A DNA stretch of 64,000 nt, from the NCBI GenBank assembly GCA_021405325.1, contig QWII01000022.1, positions 1 through 64,000 of the forward strand, written 5' to 3'. Positions 1 through 8,643 of the stretch are shown here, one piece after another. The DNA comes from Caldilinea sp. CFX5 (GTDB taxonomy: Bacteria; Chloroflexota; Anaerolineae; Caldilineales; Caldilineaceae). The notes beneath the pieces are model-generated. The model did not search any database and was not told where the DNA came from. It saw only the letters and a list, made by a program, of their open reading frames with translations. Every line of letters starts with the position of its first letter. The stretch's first letter is position 1. Position numbers and translations under genes: made by a program.

Positions 1-271
1 CGGATCGGTTTTGATATGCTCGAACGATGCTTGACCAATGGGCAATCTGTCTCGATCAGACTCATTCCCTACTTTTTATGAAACCCTACGGTAGCTAGGA
101 CTTCCAATTGAGCCAGAAACAGGAAGCCAACCGGGGCAAATGACCCTGAGAAAGGAGGTGATGCCTGGAGAAAATCTGGTGTAGCAACTTATGCAGTAAC
201 GCATTATATCGTTGACAGGAAGACAAGAACAGAATGAATTGTATAGCGATAGGAACAGAAAGGAAATAGGT

Positions 272-1537
272 ATGAAAAGAAGCACACGTTGGCGCTATGG
301 CGTCCTGGTCGTCTTAATCATCGCCAGCTTTACCCTGACCATGTGTATCCGTCCTGTGGCGCCGCCGGCGCATAGTCACGTCAGCGCCGGTCTCACCTTT
401 GTGGACTACCGGCACCTCAACGGCGGCGCCGATGGGATGATACTGATGGATCTCGACCCGGAGTCGCCGGATTTCGGCAAGATCCTCCAGCAAGTGGAGA
501 TGGGACAGGGCGTCTTGCCCCATCATCTCTACTTCAATCGCGACCAGAGCAAGCTCTATAACACGGCGCTGGGTGGCGAGCGGTTGTATGAAGTCGGGCT
601 GGAACGCGATGCCGATGGTTTTCCCACCATCACCGAAATTACACCGATTGATGTGGGTGACAACCTGGTGGGGGAGGACATCTACTTTACCGAAGATGGC
701 AGCCGCTTTTACATGACCTTTATGGCCGGCCAAGGGGGCGAGCGCGATGGCACCGTAGGTGTCTTTGATGCCAAAACCGATCAATTGATCGAAGTGATCC
801 GTGCCGCCGAACCGGCTGATCCAGCCAGTGGTGAACCCTTCATCCTCTACCCGCATGGCATTTCGGCCAACGAGGAATTAGGCTTGCTGCTGGTGACATC
901 GTCGCAACCGCCCACCGGCACACAGTTTGGCAATACCGTCACGACCATTGACCTGAAGACCAACCAGCCGATCAAGACCCAGTTGGTGGCCGACAACGCC
1001 GAAGATCTGTCATTACCGGTTGAGGTGATGCTGCTGCGCGACGATCTGCCGCCCCATGCACTGGTCTCCACCTCTGTCGGCGGCGACATCTGGATTGCGC
1101 CCTACGACGAAGCAGCGAAAACCTTTGGCGACTTTGTCAAAGTGGTCGATAGCGAGAAAGAAGGGTTGGGCGTGGCGTTGGAGTTCTATATTCACACCAG
1201 CCATGCCGGCGAGAAAGAGTTGTATGTCAGCTTTGGCGTACCGGGAGTGATCAATGTCTATAGCCTGGATGCGCTGCCCGCACTGCCGCTCAAGCGCACC
1301 TTGCCCGCCGGTCCCGGCGCTCACCATATGAGCTTCTTCGCGACGAAGTCGGGGCGTGAAGTGGTGGTGGTGCAGAATAACCTGCTCAACCTGGAAGGGA
1401 TCAACGCCGGTACGCTGATGGTGGTCGATATTCACAGCGGAGAAGTGCTGGGCACGATCGATATGCGCACCGACTACGGTCTCCTCCCCGAATCGATTGA
1501 AGCCGCCTTTGGTCACGGTCACGATTTGCATCACTAA
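272..1537 (+). CDS. Secreted or lipid-anchored beta-propeller (YncE/lactonase-like) protein
   Basis: The 421-residue product starts with a basic N-terminus and a hydrophobic stretch ending LTMC, which is either a poor lipobox (Met at -1 is atypical) or an ordinary signal peptide. The start at 272 is chosen because AGGAAATAGG lies just upstream; an in-frame ATG at 212 has no comparable site. The body has repeated blade-like segments (YFNRDQSKLYN, YFTEDGSRFYMT, YPHGISANEELGLLLV), as in YVTN/YncE or lactonase-type seven-bladed propellers. The C-terminus, HGHDLHH, is histidine-rich and could bind metal. No catalytic residues are recognisable and the substrate is unknown. It stands alone, followed by a strong hairpin. 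Confidence 0.75.
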   Translation: MKRSTRWRYGVLVVLIIASFTLTMCIRPVAPPAHSHVSAGLTFVDYRHLNGGADGMILMDLDPESPDFGKILQQVEMGQGVLPHHLYFNRDQSKLYNTALGGERLYEVGLERDADGFPTITEITPIDVGDNLVGEDIYFTEDGSRFYMTFMAGQGGERDGTVGVFDAKTDQLIEVIRAAEPADPASGEPFILYPHGISANEELGLLLVTSSQPPTGTQFGNTVTTIDLKTNQPIKTQLVADNAEDLSLPVEVMLLRDDLPPHALVSTSVGGDIWIAPYDEAAKTFGDFVKVVDSEKEGLGVALEFYIHTSHAGEKELYVSFGVPGVINVYSLDALPALPLKRTLPAGPGAHHMSFFATKSGREVVVVQNNLLNLEGINAGTLMVVDIHSGEVLGTIDMRTDYGLLPESIEAAFGHGHDLHH

Positions 1538-1625
1538 TCGCTGGGCGCGCTGACAGCTTGTCGGCATATGGGTCGCAAACTGTCGGCGCGCCGGTTGAAT
1601 GACGGAAATTCTCGTACACAAAATG

Positions 1626-1700
1626 ACCGATTCCGCTCGTGGCCGGTCCGTGACCGGCAATTGCGACGCCGGTCACGGACCGGCTACAAGCAGAATCGGT
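1626..1700. repeat. Long inverted repeat (hairpin) after the propeller gene
   Basis: The outer arms ACCGATTC and GAATCGGT enclose GCCGGTCCGTGACCGGC and its near-perfect complement. The whole could fold into a stem of about 30 bp with a short loop. It sits between two co-directional genes and may end transcription, although no T-run follows. Confidence 0.7.
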
Positions 1701-1749
1701 AGCACAAAACAATCACGAACAAGGTAATGGTATTGCAAGGAGAAATCTC

Positions 1750-2799
1750 ATGAACGAAGCAAAACTCAACGAACTTTTGGGGAAAATGGTCACTGAATTG
1801 GGCGCCGCCTGGACGGGGGCAAGCGTGATCATTGGCGATCAACTGGGTCTCTATCAAGCGTTGGCCGCCAACCGTCCGCTGACCTCGCACGAACTGGCGC
1901 AAACGACGGGCACCAGCGAACGCTATGTGCGTGAATGGCTGGCCACCCAGGCCGCCTCCGGCTACATTGCGTATGATGCCCAGACCGAGCGTTTTTATCT
2001 GTCACCGGAACAGGCGTTGGTCTTTGCCGATCCCAACAGCCCGGTCCTCATGACCGGCGGCTTTTACAGTTTGCAAGCCGCCTATGAAGCTGTCCCGCCC
2101 ATGACGGAAGCCTTCCGCACGGGCGCAGGCATGAGTTGGGGCGATCATTGTAACTGTCTCTTCTGCGGCACGGAGAAGTTTTTTGGGCCGGGCTATCGGG
2201 CCAATGTGGTTTCAAGCTGGTTGCCGGCATTGGATGGCGTAGTGACAAAGCTCCAGGCCGGCGCCAAAGTGGCGGATGTGGGCTGTGGACACGGCATCTC
2301 GACGATTGTCATGGCGCAAGCCTTTCCGCAGAGCCACTTCTATGGATTCGACCTTCACAGCGCCTCGATTGCGCGTGCGCGTCAACTGGCCACTGAGGCC
2401 AACGTCCAAAACGTCACCTTTACGGTCGCCAAAGCCAAAGAATATTCCGGTCAGGACTATGATCTGGTGACTTTCTTCGATGCGCTGCATGATATGGGTG
2501 ATCCGGCGGGCGCCGCCGCCCATGTGCGCACCACCCTGAAACCCGATGGCGTGTGGATGATTGTCGAACCGAATGCGCAGGACACTTTAGCGGGGAATCT
2601 CAATCCCGTCGGGCGTGTCTATTATGCCGCCTCGACCATGGTCTGCGTTCCCGCTTCGCTTAGTCAGGAAGTCGGGTTGGCGTTGGGCGCCCAGGCTGGT
2701 GAGGCCCGGTTGCGCCAGGTGGTGACAGCGGGTGGCTTCACTCGTTTCCGCCGGGCGACAGAGACCCCGTTTAATATGGTGCTAGAAGCGCGCCCGTGA
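1750..2799 (+). CDS. SAM-dependent methyltransferase with N-terminal winged helix (Rv2258c-like)
   Basis: The 349-residue protein has an N-terminal winged-helix dimerisation region (about residues 20-100, including LTSHELAQTTGTSERYVREWLATQ). A class I methyltransferase fold follows: motif I VADVGCGHGIST near residue 175, then an acidic strand end FYGFDLHS, and later VTFFDALHDMGD. This architecture matches the Rv2258c-type methyltransferase family. A cysteine cluster, HCNCLFCG, lies near residue 135 between the two parts and might bind metal or hold the active site; this is not a family feature I can confirm. AAGGAGAAATCTC precedes the ATG. The methyl acceptor is unknown. Confidence 0.85.
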   Translation: MNEAKLNELLGKMVTELGAAWTGASVIIGDQLGLYQALAANRPLTSHELAQTTGTSERYVREWLATQAASGYIAYDAQTERFYLSPEQALVFADPNSPVLMTGGFYSLQAAYEAVPPMTEAFRTGAGMSWGDHCNCLFCGTEKFFGPGYRANVVSSWLPALDGVVTKLQAGAKVADVGCGHGISTIVMAQAFPQSHFYGFDLHSASIARARQLATEANVQNVTFTVAKAKEYSGQDYDLVTFFDALHDMGDPAGAAAHVRTTLKPDGVWMIVEPNAQDTLAGNLNPVGRVYYAASTMVCVPASLSQEVGLALGAQAGEARLRQVVTAGGFTRFRRATETPFNMVLEARP

Positions 2800-2807
2800 G
2801 TTGAACG

Positions 2808-2925
2808 GTAGTAAAGACTTATGGGAGTTAGGGAATTGTTTCGGTAATCAAAGCCGGGTCGGCACCGGGCGTGCCTGGCTCCTCGTTACCGATTTATTTA
2901 TGTAACTCTCATCAGCCTTTACTAC
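2808..2925. repeat. 118-bp inverted-repeat element, copy 1
   Basis: It begins GTAGTAAAGACT and ends in the near complement AGCCTTTACTAC. The arms extend imperfectly about 40 bp, with CGGTAA on one side and TTACCG on the other, around a GC-rich centre. A second copy of exactly the same length lies at 63035-63152. It has no coding capacity and no clear target duplication, so it is MITE-like. Confidence 0.75.
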
Positions 2926-2965
2926 AACCAACGATGACAGCACTCAGCGTGCTGCCGGAGGATTT

Positions 2966-3184
2966 ATGATGAGTTACCATCCAATGTTGAGTGCGTGTTA
3001 TGAGTGGGAATACAAACAGCGCGTCGCTAATGCCGAACGCAACTACCGGCTTTATCAGGCCGGACAGCCACGACAGCCATTGACCATCGCGTCGGTCGTG
3101 CGTCGGCTGCTGGCCTGGTGCGGCAGGCTGACCATTCATGGGCCACACCTGGCGCGTTTTGAACACGGGAAAGGCAACCTATGA
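2966..3184 (+). CDS. Small protein of unknown function, coupled to PIG-L deacetylase
   Basis: A 72-residue basic protein preceded by GGAGGATTT, a strong ribosome-binding site; its stop overlaps the next start (ATGA at 3181-3184). The N-terminal half is a probable amphipathic helix rich in Tyr, Arg and Glu ([19 protein letters not shown]). The C-terminal half contains [14 protein letters not shown], resembling HWLLWWGKKLQLAA in the small protein at 12629. There is no signal peptide or metal motif. The strong initiation signal and coupling argue that it is real. Function is unknown. Confidence 0.7.
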   Translation: MMSYHPMLSACYEWEYKQRVANAERNYRLYQAGQPRQPLTIASVVRRLLAWCGRLTIHGPHLARFEHGKGNL

Positions 3185-3900
3185 ACGATTTCTATCGACC
3201 CAAGCGGGCCATGGTCATCGCCGCCCATCCCGATGATATTGAGTTTTTGGTCGCCGGCACTGTGGCCCGTTGGGTGCGGGCAGGGGCGCAACTCTGTTAC
3301 GTCCTCTGCACTAGCGGTGACGCCGGGATTGCCGAGGCTGCTATGCGCCGAGAAGAAGTCATCGCCATCCGCGAAGCGGAACAGCGGGCCGCCGCCGCGG
3401 TGATCGGCGTCCGGGAAGTGGTCTTCCTGCGTGAACCGGACGGCTTGGTAGAACCCACGCTGGCCCTGCGCAAAAAGCTGGTGCGCGAGATTCGCCGCTT
3501 CCAGCCGGAGGCGGTGATCTGCGGCGACCCAACCCTGGTCTGGTTCAGCCCGACCTATGTCAACCATCCCGATCACCGGGCCGCGGCCGAGGCGGCGCTG
3601 GCGGCTGTCTTCCCGACCGCCGGTCAACCCCATCTCTTTGCGGAGTTGGCGGCAGAAGGGTTAGCGGCGCACAAGGTGCGCAAGCTCTATGTCGAAGCCT
3701 GGCTCGGCGGCGACACGTTCGTTGACATTACCGAGACCATCGATCTGAAAATCGCGGCGCTCAAACAACATGTCAGCCAGGTCCAGCAGATCGACCCGGA
3801 ACAGTTTGTCCGCCACTGGGGAAAAGTGCAGGCGCAGGGCCAGGCGATGGAATACGCCGAAGCCTTCCGCGTGATCACCTTGCTCAGTGACGACGAATGA
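3181..3900 (+). CDS. PIG-L/LmbE family deacetylase
   Basis: The 239-residue protein has the family's metal and catalytic signature near the N-terminus, [10 protein letters not shown] (residues 13-22), and the distal histidine motif [13 protein letters not shown]. Members are zinc-dependent hydrolases that remove acetyl or other acyl groups from GlcNAc-type sugars, as in mycothiol, bacillithiol or glycolipid pathways. Length is typical. Translation is coupled to the small upstream gene by a 4-bp overlap. No thiol-biosynthesis partner is adjacent, so the substrate cannot be assigned. Confidence 0.9.
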   Translation: MNDFYRPKRAMVIAAHPDDIEFLVAGTVARWVRAGAQLCYVLCTSGDAGIAEAAMRREEVIAIREAEQRAAAAVIGVREVVFLREPDGLVEPTLALRKKLVREIRRFQPEAVICGDPTLVWFSPTYVNHPDHRAAAEAALAAVFPTAGQPHLFAELAAEGLAAHKVRKLYVEAWLGGDTFVDITETIDLKIAALKQHVSQVQQIDPEQFVRHWGKVQAQGQAMEYAEAFRVITLLSDDE

Positions 3901-3906
3901 AAGTAA

Positions 3907-3986
3907 GTCCGCAGTCCAGAGTCCAGAGTCCAGAGTCCATAGTCCGCAGTCGCGCTATTCGACTCAGGACTCAGGACTCTGGACTA
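3907..3986. repeat. Short-unit tandem and inverted repeat (AGTCCAG type)
   Basis: Several copies of a 7-bp unit (AGTCCAG/AGTCCGC) are followed, after a short spacer, by complementary units (GGACTCAGGACTC, GGACT). The block can fold into a hairpin whose arms are each made of microrepeats. It fills the gap between the deacetylase and the permease. Confidence 0.75.
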
Positions 3987-4019
3987 AAAACGATTTACAT
4001 AACAAGAAGAGGCAAACCA

Positions 4020-4967
4020 ATGAAAGTGAAAGATTTTCTCTACTTACTGCTGTTAGCCCTGCTCTGGGCGCCGGCCTTTTTGTTAGTCAAAGTTGCGATT
4101 CATGAGCTGCCGCCGATCACCATGATGGCGCTACGGGTCGGCCTGGCCGTGGCGATCCTCTACCCCATCTTGCGCTTGCAAGGGCGGCGCCTGCCTGGCA
4201 TTGGCGTCGTTTGGTTGCATTTTGCGATCACAGGCTTCTTCTCGATCGCACTGCCTATTACGCTGATTAGCTGGGCGGAGCAGTATATCGACAGCGCCCT
4301 AGCCGGGATGCTGATGGGGCTGACGCCGCTCTCCACGGTACTGTTGGCGCACCACTTCACCACCGATGATCGCTTCACCGCGGCCAAAGGGGTGGGGGTG
4401 TTCTTGGGGATTGGCGGTTTACTGATCTTGTTGGCGCCGGCGCTCCTGGCCGGCGTGCAGGCGACCACCTGGGGCCTGGCGGCGACGATCACCGCGGCGA
4501 TTAGCTACAGTGTGGGGGGCGTCTATAGCCGACAAACCTTGCGCGGTCAACCGCCGTTGGTGACGCCGTTGGCACAATTAGCCTGCGCCACGCTCTACCT
4601 GCTGCCGCTGGCCTGGGTCATTGAACGGCCCACGACGTTGGCGCTGCCCTCGGCAGCAGCCAGCCTGGCGGTGCTGTCTTTAGCGGTTGGGTGTACGGCG
4701 CTGCCCTATGTGATCTACTACTGGGTGATGGAGCGCATGAACGCCACCAATCTGTCAATGATCGGCTACCTGGTGCCGATTGTAGCGGCCATCCTGGGCG
4801 TGTTCATCCTGGGGGAAGCGTTCACCTGGAATATGGCCATCGGTGGTGCGCTCATTTTACTGGGTGTTCTCGTGGTCAATGGCGTTTTCCAGCGCTTTGG
4901 CCGGCGTCGTTGGTTGACTCCCAACCGCGGGCAACCGAAGGCTATTGTGAATACCGGTACGCTATAG
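4020..4967 (+). CDS. EamA/DMT-family membrane permease
   Basis: The 315-residue integral membrane protein has about ten predicted helices and an internal duplication typical of EamA (drug/metabolite transporter) proteins. The first half carries LLALLWAPAFLLVKVAI, and the second has GEAFTWNMAIGGALILLGVLVVNG, a family hallmark near the C-terminus. The start at 4020 is preferred because AAGAAGAGG precedes it; an earlier in-frame ATG at 3897 would translate the repeat block. Members export or import amino acids, nucleosides or other small molecules. The substrate is not predictable. Confidence 0.88.
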   Translation: MKVKDFLYLLLLALLWAPAFLLVKVAIHELPPITMMALRVGLAVAILYPILRLQGRRLPGIGVVWLHFAITGFFSIALPITLISWAEQYIDSALAGMLMGLTPLSTVLLAHHFTTDDRFTAAKGVGVFLGIGGLLILLAPALLAGVQATTWGLAATITAAISYSVGGVYSRQTLRGQPPLVTPLAQLACATLYLLPLAWVIERPTTLALPSAAASLAVLSLAVGCTALPYVIYYWVMERMNATNLSMIGYLVPIVAAILGVFILGEAFTWNMAIGGALILLGVLVVNGVFQRFGRRRWLTPNRGQPKAIVNTGTL

Positions 4968-5016
4968 CATCATATGGTAACCGAAAATTTATGTAAACAG
5001 TGTAAATTCCACTGAT

Positions 5017-5086
5017 TCCGTGTTCTTTCAATCCGTGTTTAGTCTTTGGGTAACAAAGGACTAAACACGGATTGAAAGAACACGGA
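5017..5086. repeat. Perfect 28-bp-stem hairpin, CCGTGTTTAGTC family, copy 1
   Basis: The left arm (5017-5044) and right arm (5059-5086) are perfectly complementary over 28 bp with a 14-base loop. The core CCGTGTTTAGTC is shared with copies at 19646 and 29468, while the distal arm differs with matching changes on both sides. It lies between the convergent ends of the permease and a regulator. Confidence 0.9.
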
Positions 5087-5145
5087 GGTGCATAGGTTTG
5101 CGGCGAAGCTTCATTGGCTAGTTACGTATTACTTTGCTGCACCAC

Positions 5146-8100
5146 TTACAGCACAAGTTCCATTGCTTCCAAGATTTGGTTGATTGTGGGTTTCCCAGCC
5201 ACTTGTTGTTGCGCTTGCGTAATCAGATCGGGCGTCACGCTGCCTGGTTGACCCAGCAACGCTTGCGCTTTTGCGCGGCTCTCATAGGTGGCGGCGCCTT
5301 GCCGTCCAACAAAGAGCAGGAGTATGCACGCATCAACCGTGCGCCCAGTCGCCAGCCAATGGTCGGCCAGACTCACCAACAGATCCAGGATAAACGGCTG
5401 GGCATCCAGGGGCAGCGCCAGGCACAACGCAGCGTGATAGTGGTCATAAGCCTGATCATGCTTCCCCCACGCCTGCGCGATCTGCCCCAGACCTTGCCGC
5501 GCCTGGGCCTGACCCAAAGGCGCAGCCAGGTCGGTAAAGAGGTGGAGGCTGGTGTTGAAGTGTTCCGCCGCTGTGGCATACACGCCCTCACTCTGTGCCA
5601 GCAGGCCAAGCCGGTAGTAGACGTTGGCCAGCCCGCGCAGCTCTCCCACTTGTTGATGAAGTTCCCGTGCTTCTGCAAGATCACGGTGGGCGGCGGTGTA
5701 GTCCCCTTGTTTGCGGGCCAGTTCTGCCAACTGCACCAACGCATGGGCCACATCAGAGGCGCCGCCGCTCTCCCGACAGAAGCGCAACGCCTGTTCATAG
5801 TAGTGTTGCGCCCTGGCATAATCGCCCTGCACCGCCGCTACTGCGCCCAACCCTTCGACTAATTCTTCACGGAAATAGGCGCCCCCGGCGCGCTCGTGGG
5901 CCTGCAGCGCCTCCTGGAAATAGCGCAGCGCGGCATCGGCGGCGCCGGTCTGCAATGCCATACGCCCCAAGTAGCCCAAAATGATGCTGGTATTGGCATG
6001 AAACTGATGCTTGCGACAAAGCTGAAGGGCCGCAAGAAAGCGCTCATGGGCCAGCGGGAAATCATTCGCATCCAAGGCAAATTTACCGAGACGAATCAAG
6101 AGCCAGCCGACACCGATCTCATCGCCGAGTTGCTCATAGATGGCCAATGCTTCGTGGGCCCAACTGCGGGCGCGGGCGCGATCGTTGCGGCTGTGGGCAA
6201 AATCGGCCAGCTTACCCAGAATGCGCGCCTTAGTTGCCGGTTGATCCACCTGTTGCACCAGCGCCAACGCTTGCAACAGACACGCCTCGCCACGCTCCGT
6301 CTGGTCTAACACCAGGTAAAAATCGCCTTGCCAGCCCAAGAGCTTGGCCAACACCGCCGTTCCCGCCGGATCGGTGGTCGCCTCTGTTTGTAAACGAGTA
6401 ATGGCCGGTTGCAGAAAGTGACAACCGTCGACAAACCAGTTATTGGCCTGATGAAAATGGCCCAAACTATTGACAAAGCCATCCAAGATGGCCGCACTGC
6501 CGTGGTCGGTTGCCCACTCCCAGGCGGCGACGACATTCGTCCAGGCGTGCTGCACCTCCTGATAGGCCGCGGCGCTGTCGGCTGTGCGAAAGGTCCCTTC
6601 CAGCCGGCGAAGCAGATCGGCGTAGTAGCGGCCATGACGCTCGACAACCGATGTCGCGGTCGCCGGCTCTTCCTGCAATTTACTAGCGGCGTATTGGCGG
6701 ATCAACTCGTGCAAGGTGTAGCGCACTGGCGTGGTCGTTGTCATTTGCAACAGCCCGCGCTCAGTCAACCCGACGAGGAGAAACGGCGTGGCAGATGCTA
6801 CTGTAGCCGCCGCAGTTTCGTCCCAAGGGCCGCGAAAGACCGATAGTGCGGCCAACACCTGTTGCTCTCGGCTGGTTAATTGGCGCCAGGTCTGGTCAAA
6901 GATCACGCGAATGCTGCGTTGCCGCTCCGGCACATTTTGGTGACGCGCCGTCAAAATGTCGATGCCGCGTTCGATCTCGTCAGCTACCTGGGCGCAGGTC
7001 AGCACCTTGAGCCACAGCGCCGCCAGTTCCAGCGCCAGGGGCATCCCATCGACCAGACGGCAGATGCGGATGATCGACGCCGCCTGTTCCGCCGGCTGAA
7101 AATTGGCCGTCGCCCGGCGCGCCGTCTGCATAAAGAGTTGCACAGCGTCATAGTTGGCAAAGCCGTCTGCTCGTTCGTTGGCCTGCGCTTGGGCAATCCC
7201 GGCGGGCCGTAGCGGTGGCAACTGCATCCCGGCCAACGGGTGAAACCACTCCTCCTGTAGTTTCAACGCCTCCCGCGCCGTCACGAGCAACTTCACGCCG
7301 GGCGCCCTGGTGAGGATCACCGTCAACAGATCCACCCCCTCCAGCAGATGTTCAAAGTTATCCAGCACCAGGAGCAACTCTTTGTGCTGTAGATAGTCCA
7401 GCAGTTGCTGTTGCGGCGGCGCACTCCCGTGAAACTGAAACCCGATGGCCGCCGCCATCGCCGGTGCAATCTCACTTACCGCACGCAATGGCTGTAACGG
7501 TACAAAGAAGACCCCATCCTTACAATTTGGATTTTGGATTTTGGATTTTGGATTATCCGGTAGCGTTGACGCTGAATCCAAAATCTGCTGAGCCACCGCC
7601 AGCGCCAGTCGCGTTTTCCCAATGCCGCCAGGACCGACCAGCGTCAACAAGCGACACGCCGGATCCGCCAGCCGTTGACAAATCTCCGTCACCTCCTGCG
7701 CCCGCCCGACGAAGGGCGTGTTTTGGGTCGGTAGGTTGTGCGGAGGAGTAGAGAAGGCAGGAAGACAAGAAGATGGGGAGACAAGAAGTGTTGCATGCGT
7801 TATCTCTTCCGCCTGTGCAGACCCTTTCTTCTCTTCCTGTCTTCCTGTCTTCTGCTCCGGCGTCGGGAAACGCCGGACGCGGATGACGTTGTAGAGCGCG
7901 GTGGTCTCAGCAGAGGGTTTGGCATCGAGGGCGGTGGAGAGGAGGCGGACACACTCCTCGTATTGGCGCAGGGCGGCGGCGGGTTGACCGGTCAGGGCGT
8001 AGAGGCGCATCAACTGGCGGTGGACGGCTTCGTCGTGGGGATCGAGTTGGAGCCAGCGACGGGCATAACGGATCGCGTCGTCGAATTTCTCCTGTTCGGT

Positions 8101-8643
8101 AAAGATGATCACCAACCGCTGCAATAACCGCAGACAGGCGTGACGTAACTCCTCGCTCTGGAAAAATTGCCAGTCGGCAAAGTCGGGGCAGTCGGGCAGG
8201 GTGAAGCCGGCCAGAAAATCGGCGGTGTAGAGATCGGCGGCGGTGGTCAACGCCGACAGGGTGGCCTCATCCACCGCTTGGGTCGCTCGTTCCGGCGACA
8301 GATGGGTCGAAAGCGTTTGTTGAAAGTAGACGGTATCCAACCAGAGGGGTGCATCCGTGCGCAGGCTGACGGTTTCTGCCTCAATCACCAGGAGTTGATC
8401 ACTGAGCGACGGCCCCAACAGTTGACTCAGATCATAGAGCGTGCGACGTAGATTGGCGCGTGCCCCGGTCTGGTTATTCTCCGGCCAGAGGAGGGTTGCC
8501 AAGGCATCGCGGCTGTGGGGTTGGCGGGTCACGGCCAGGTAAACCAGTAAAGCAACGGCCTTGCGCAGGGCAATGAGAATGGGACGGTCCTGCTGTTCCA
8601 GACGCGGCGTACCGAAAAGGTATAATTTGCAAGTGTTCATCAT
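5146..8643 (-). CDS. Giant SARP-type regulator: wHTH-BTAD-NB-ARC-TPR, paralogue 1
   Basis: The 1165-residue predicted transcription factor contains an OmpR-type winged helix (about 1-95), a bacterial transcriptional activation domain (about 100-255), a variable linker (260-305), then an NB-ARC/AAA ATPase with Walker A GPGGIGKT (337-344), Walker B LLLVLDNFEHLL (423-434) and a GMPLALELAA motif. The rest is TPR-rich alpha-solenoid. The layout resembles AfsR/STAND regulators, which oligomerise on ligand and nucleotide binding. Its ATG overlaps the stop of paralogue 2 (ATGA), so the two are co-translated. The linker and a loop after the P-loop are encoded by hairpin-forming repeats. The target genes are unknown. 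Confidence 0.92.
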   Translation of the reverse strand: MMNTCKLYLFGTPRLEQQDRPILIALRKAVALLVYLAVTRQPHSRDALATLLWPENNQTGARANLRRTLYDLSQLLGPSLSDQLLVIEAETVSLRTDAPLWLDTVYFQQTLSTHLSPERATQAVDEATLSALTTAADLYTADFLAGFTLPDCPDFADWQFFQSEELRHACLRLLQRLVIIFTEQEKFDDAIRYARRWLQLDPHDEAVHRQLMRLYALTGQPAAALRQYEECVRLLSTALDAKPSAETTALYNVIRVRRFPTPEQKTGRQEEKKGSAQAEEITHATLLVSPSSCLPAFSTPPHNLPTQNTPFVGRAQEVTEICQRLADPACRLLTLVGPGGIGKTRLALAVAQQILDSASTLPDNPKSKIQNPNCKDGVFFVPLQPLRAVSEIAPAMAAAIGFQFHGSAPPQQQLLDYLQHKELLLVLDNFEHLLEGVDLLTVILTRAPGVKLLVTAREALKLQEEWFHPLAGMQLPPLRPAGIAQAQANERADGFANYDAVQLFMQTARRATANFQPAEQAASIIRICRLVDGMPLALELAALWLKVLTCAQVADEIERGIDILTARHQNVPERQRSIRVIFDQTWRQLTSREQQVLAALSVFRGPWDETAAATVASATPFLLVGLTERGLLQMTTTTPVRYTLHELIRQYAASKLQEEPATATSVVERHGRYYADLLRRLEGTFRTADSAAAYQEVQHAWTNVVAAWEWATDHGSAAILDGFVNSLGHFHQANNWFVDGCHFLQPAITRLQTEATTDPAGTAVLAKLLGWQGDFYLVLDQTERGEACLLQALALVQQVDQPATKARILGKLADFAHSRNDRARARSWAHEALAIYEQLGDEIGVGWLLIRLGKFALDANDFPLAHERFLAALQLCRKHQFHANTSIILGYLGRMALQTGAADAALRYFQEALQAHERAGGAYFREELVEGLGAVAAVQGDYARAQHYYEQALRFCRESGGASDVAHALVQLAELARKQGDYTAAHRDLAEARELHQQVGELRGLANVYYRLGLLAQSEGVYATAAEHFNTSLHLFTDLAAPLGQAQARQGLGQIAQAWGKHDQAYDHYHAALCLALPLDAQPFILDLLVSLADHWLATGRTVDACILLLFVGRQGAATYESRAKAQALLGQPGSVTPDLITQAQQQVAGKPTINQILEAMELVL
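7521..7585. repeat. In-gene microrepeat hairpin after the P-loop helix, paralogue 1
   Basis: A TTGGATTT unit is repeated about four times and followed by the complement GAATCCAAAATC. It encodes NPKSKIQNPN on the minus strand, between the P-loop helix and strand VFFVPLQ. Paralogue 3 lacks this insert. Confidence 0.75.
7751..7856. repeat. In-gene inverted repeat in the BTAD/ATPase linker, paralogue 1
   Basis: The left part is built from GAAGACAAGAAGA-like units and the right part from complementary TCTTCCTGTCTTCC units. It encodes the Lys/Glu/Gln-rich linker around residues 262-300. The same AGACAAGAAGA words occur between genes near 12594. Confidence 0.7.

Noticed and set aside
1..81. Open frame from the window edge to a TGA at 79-81 (RIGFDMLERCLTNGQ and on), possibly the tail of an upstream gene.
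   Set aside because: Twenty-six open codons are expected by chance fairly often, and no family is recognisable.
3907..3986. CRISPR-like direct repeats.
   Set aside because: The unit is only 7 bp with no spacers of constant length, and it is paired with an inverted copy. No cas gene is nearby.
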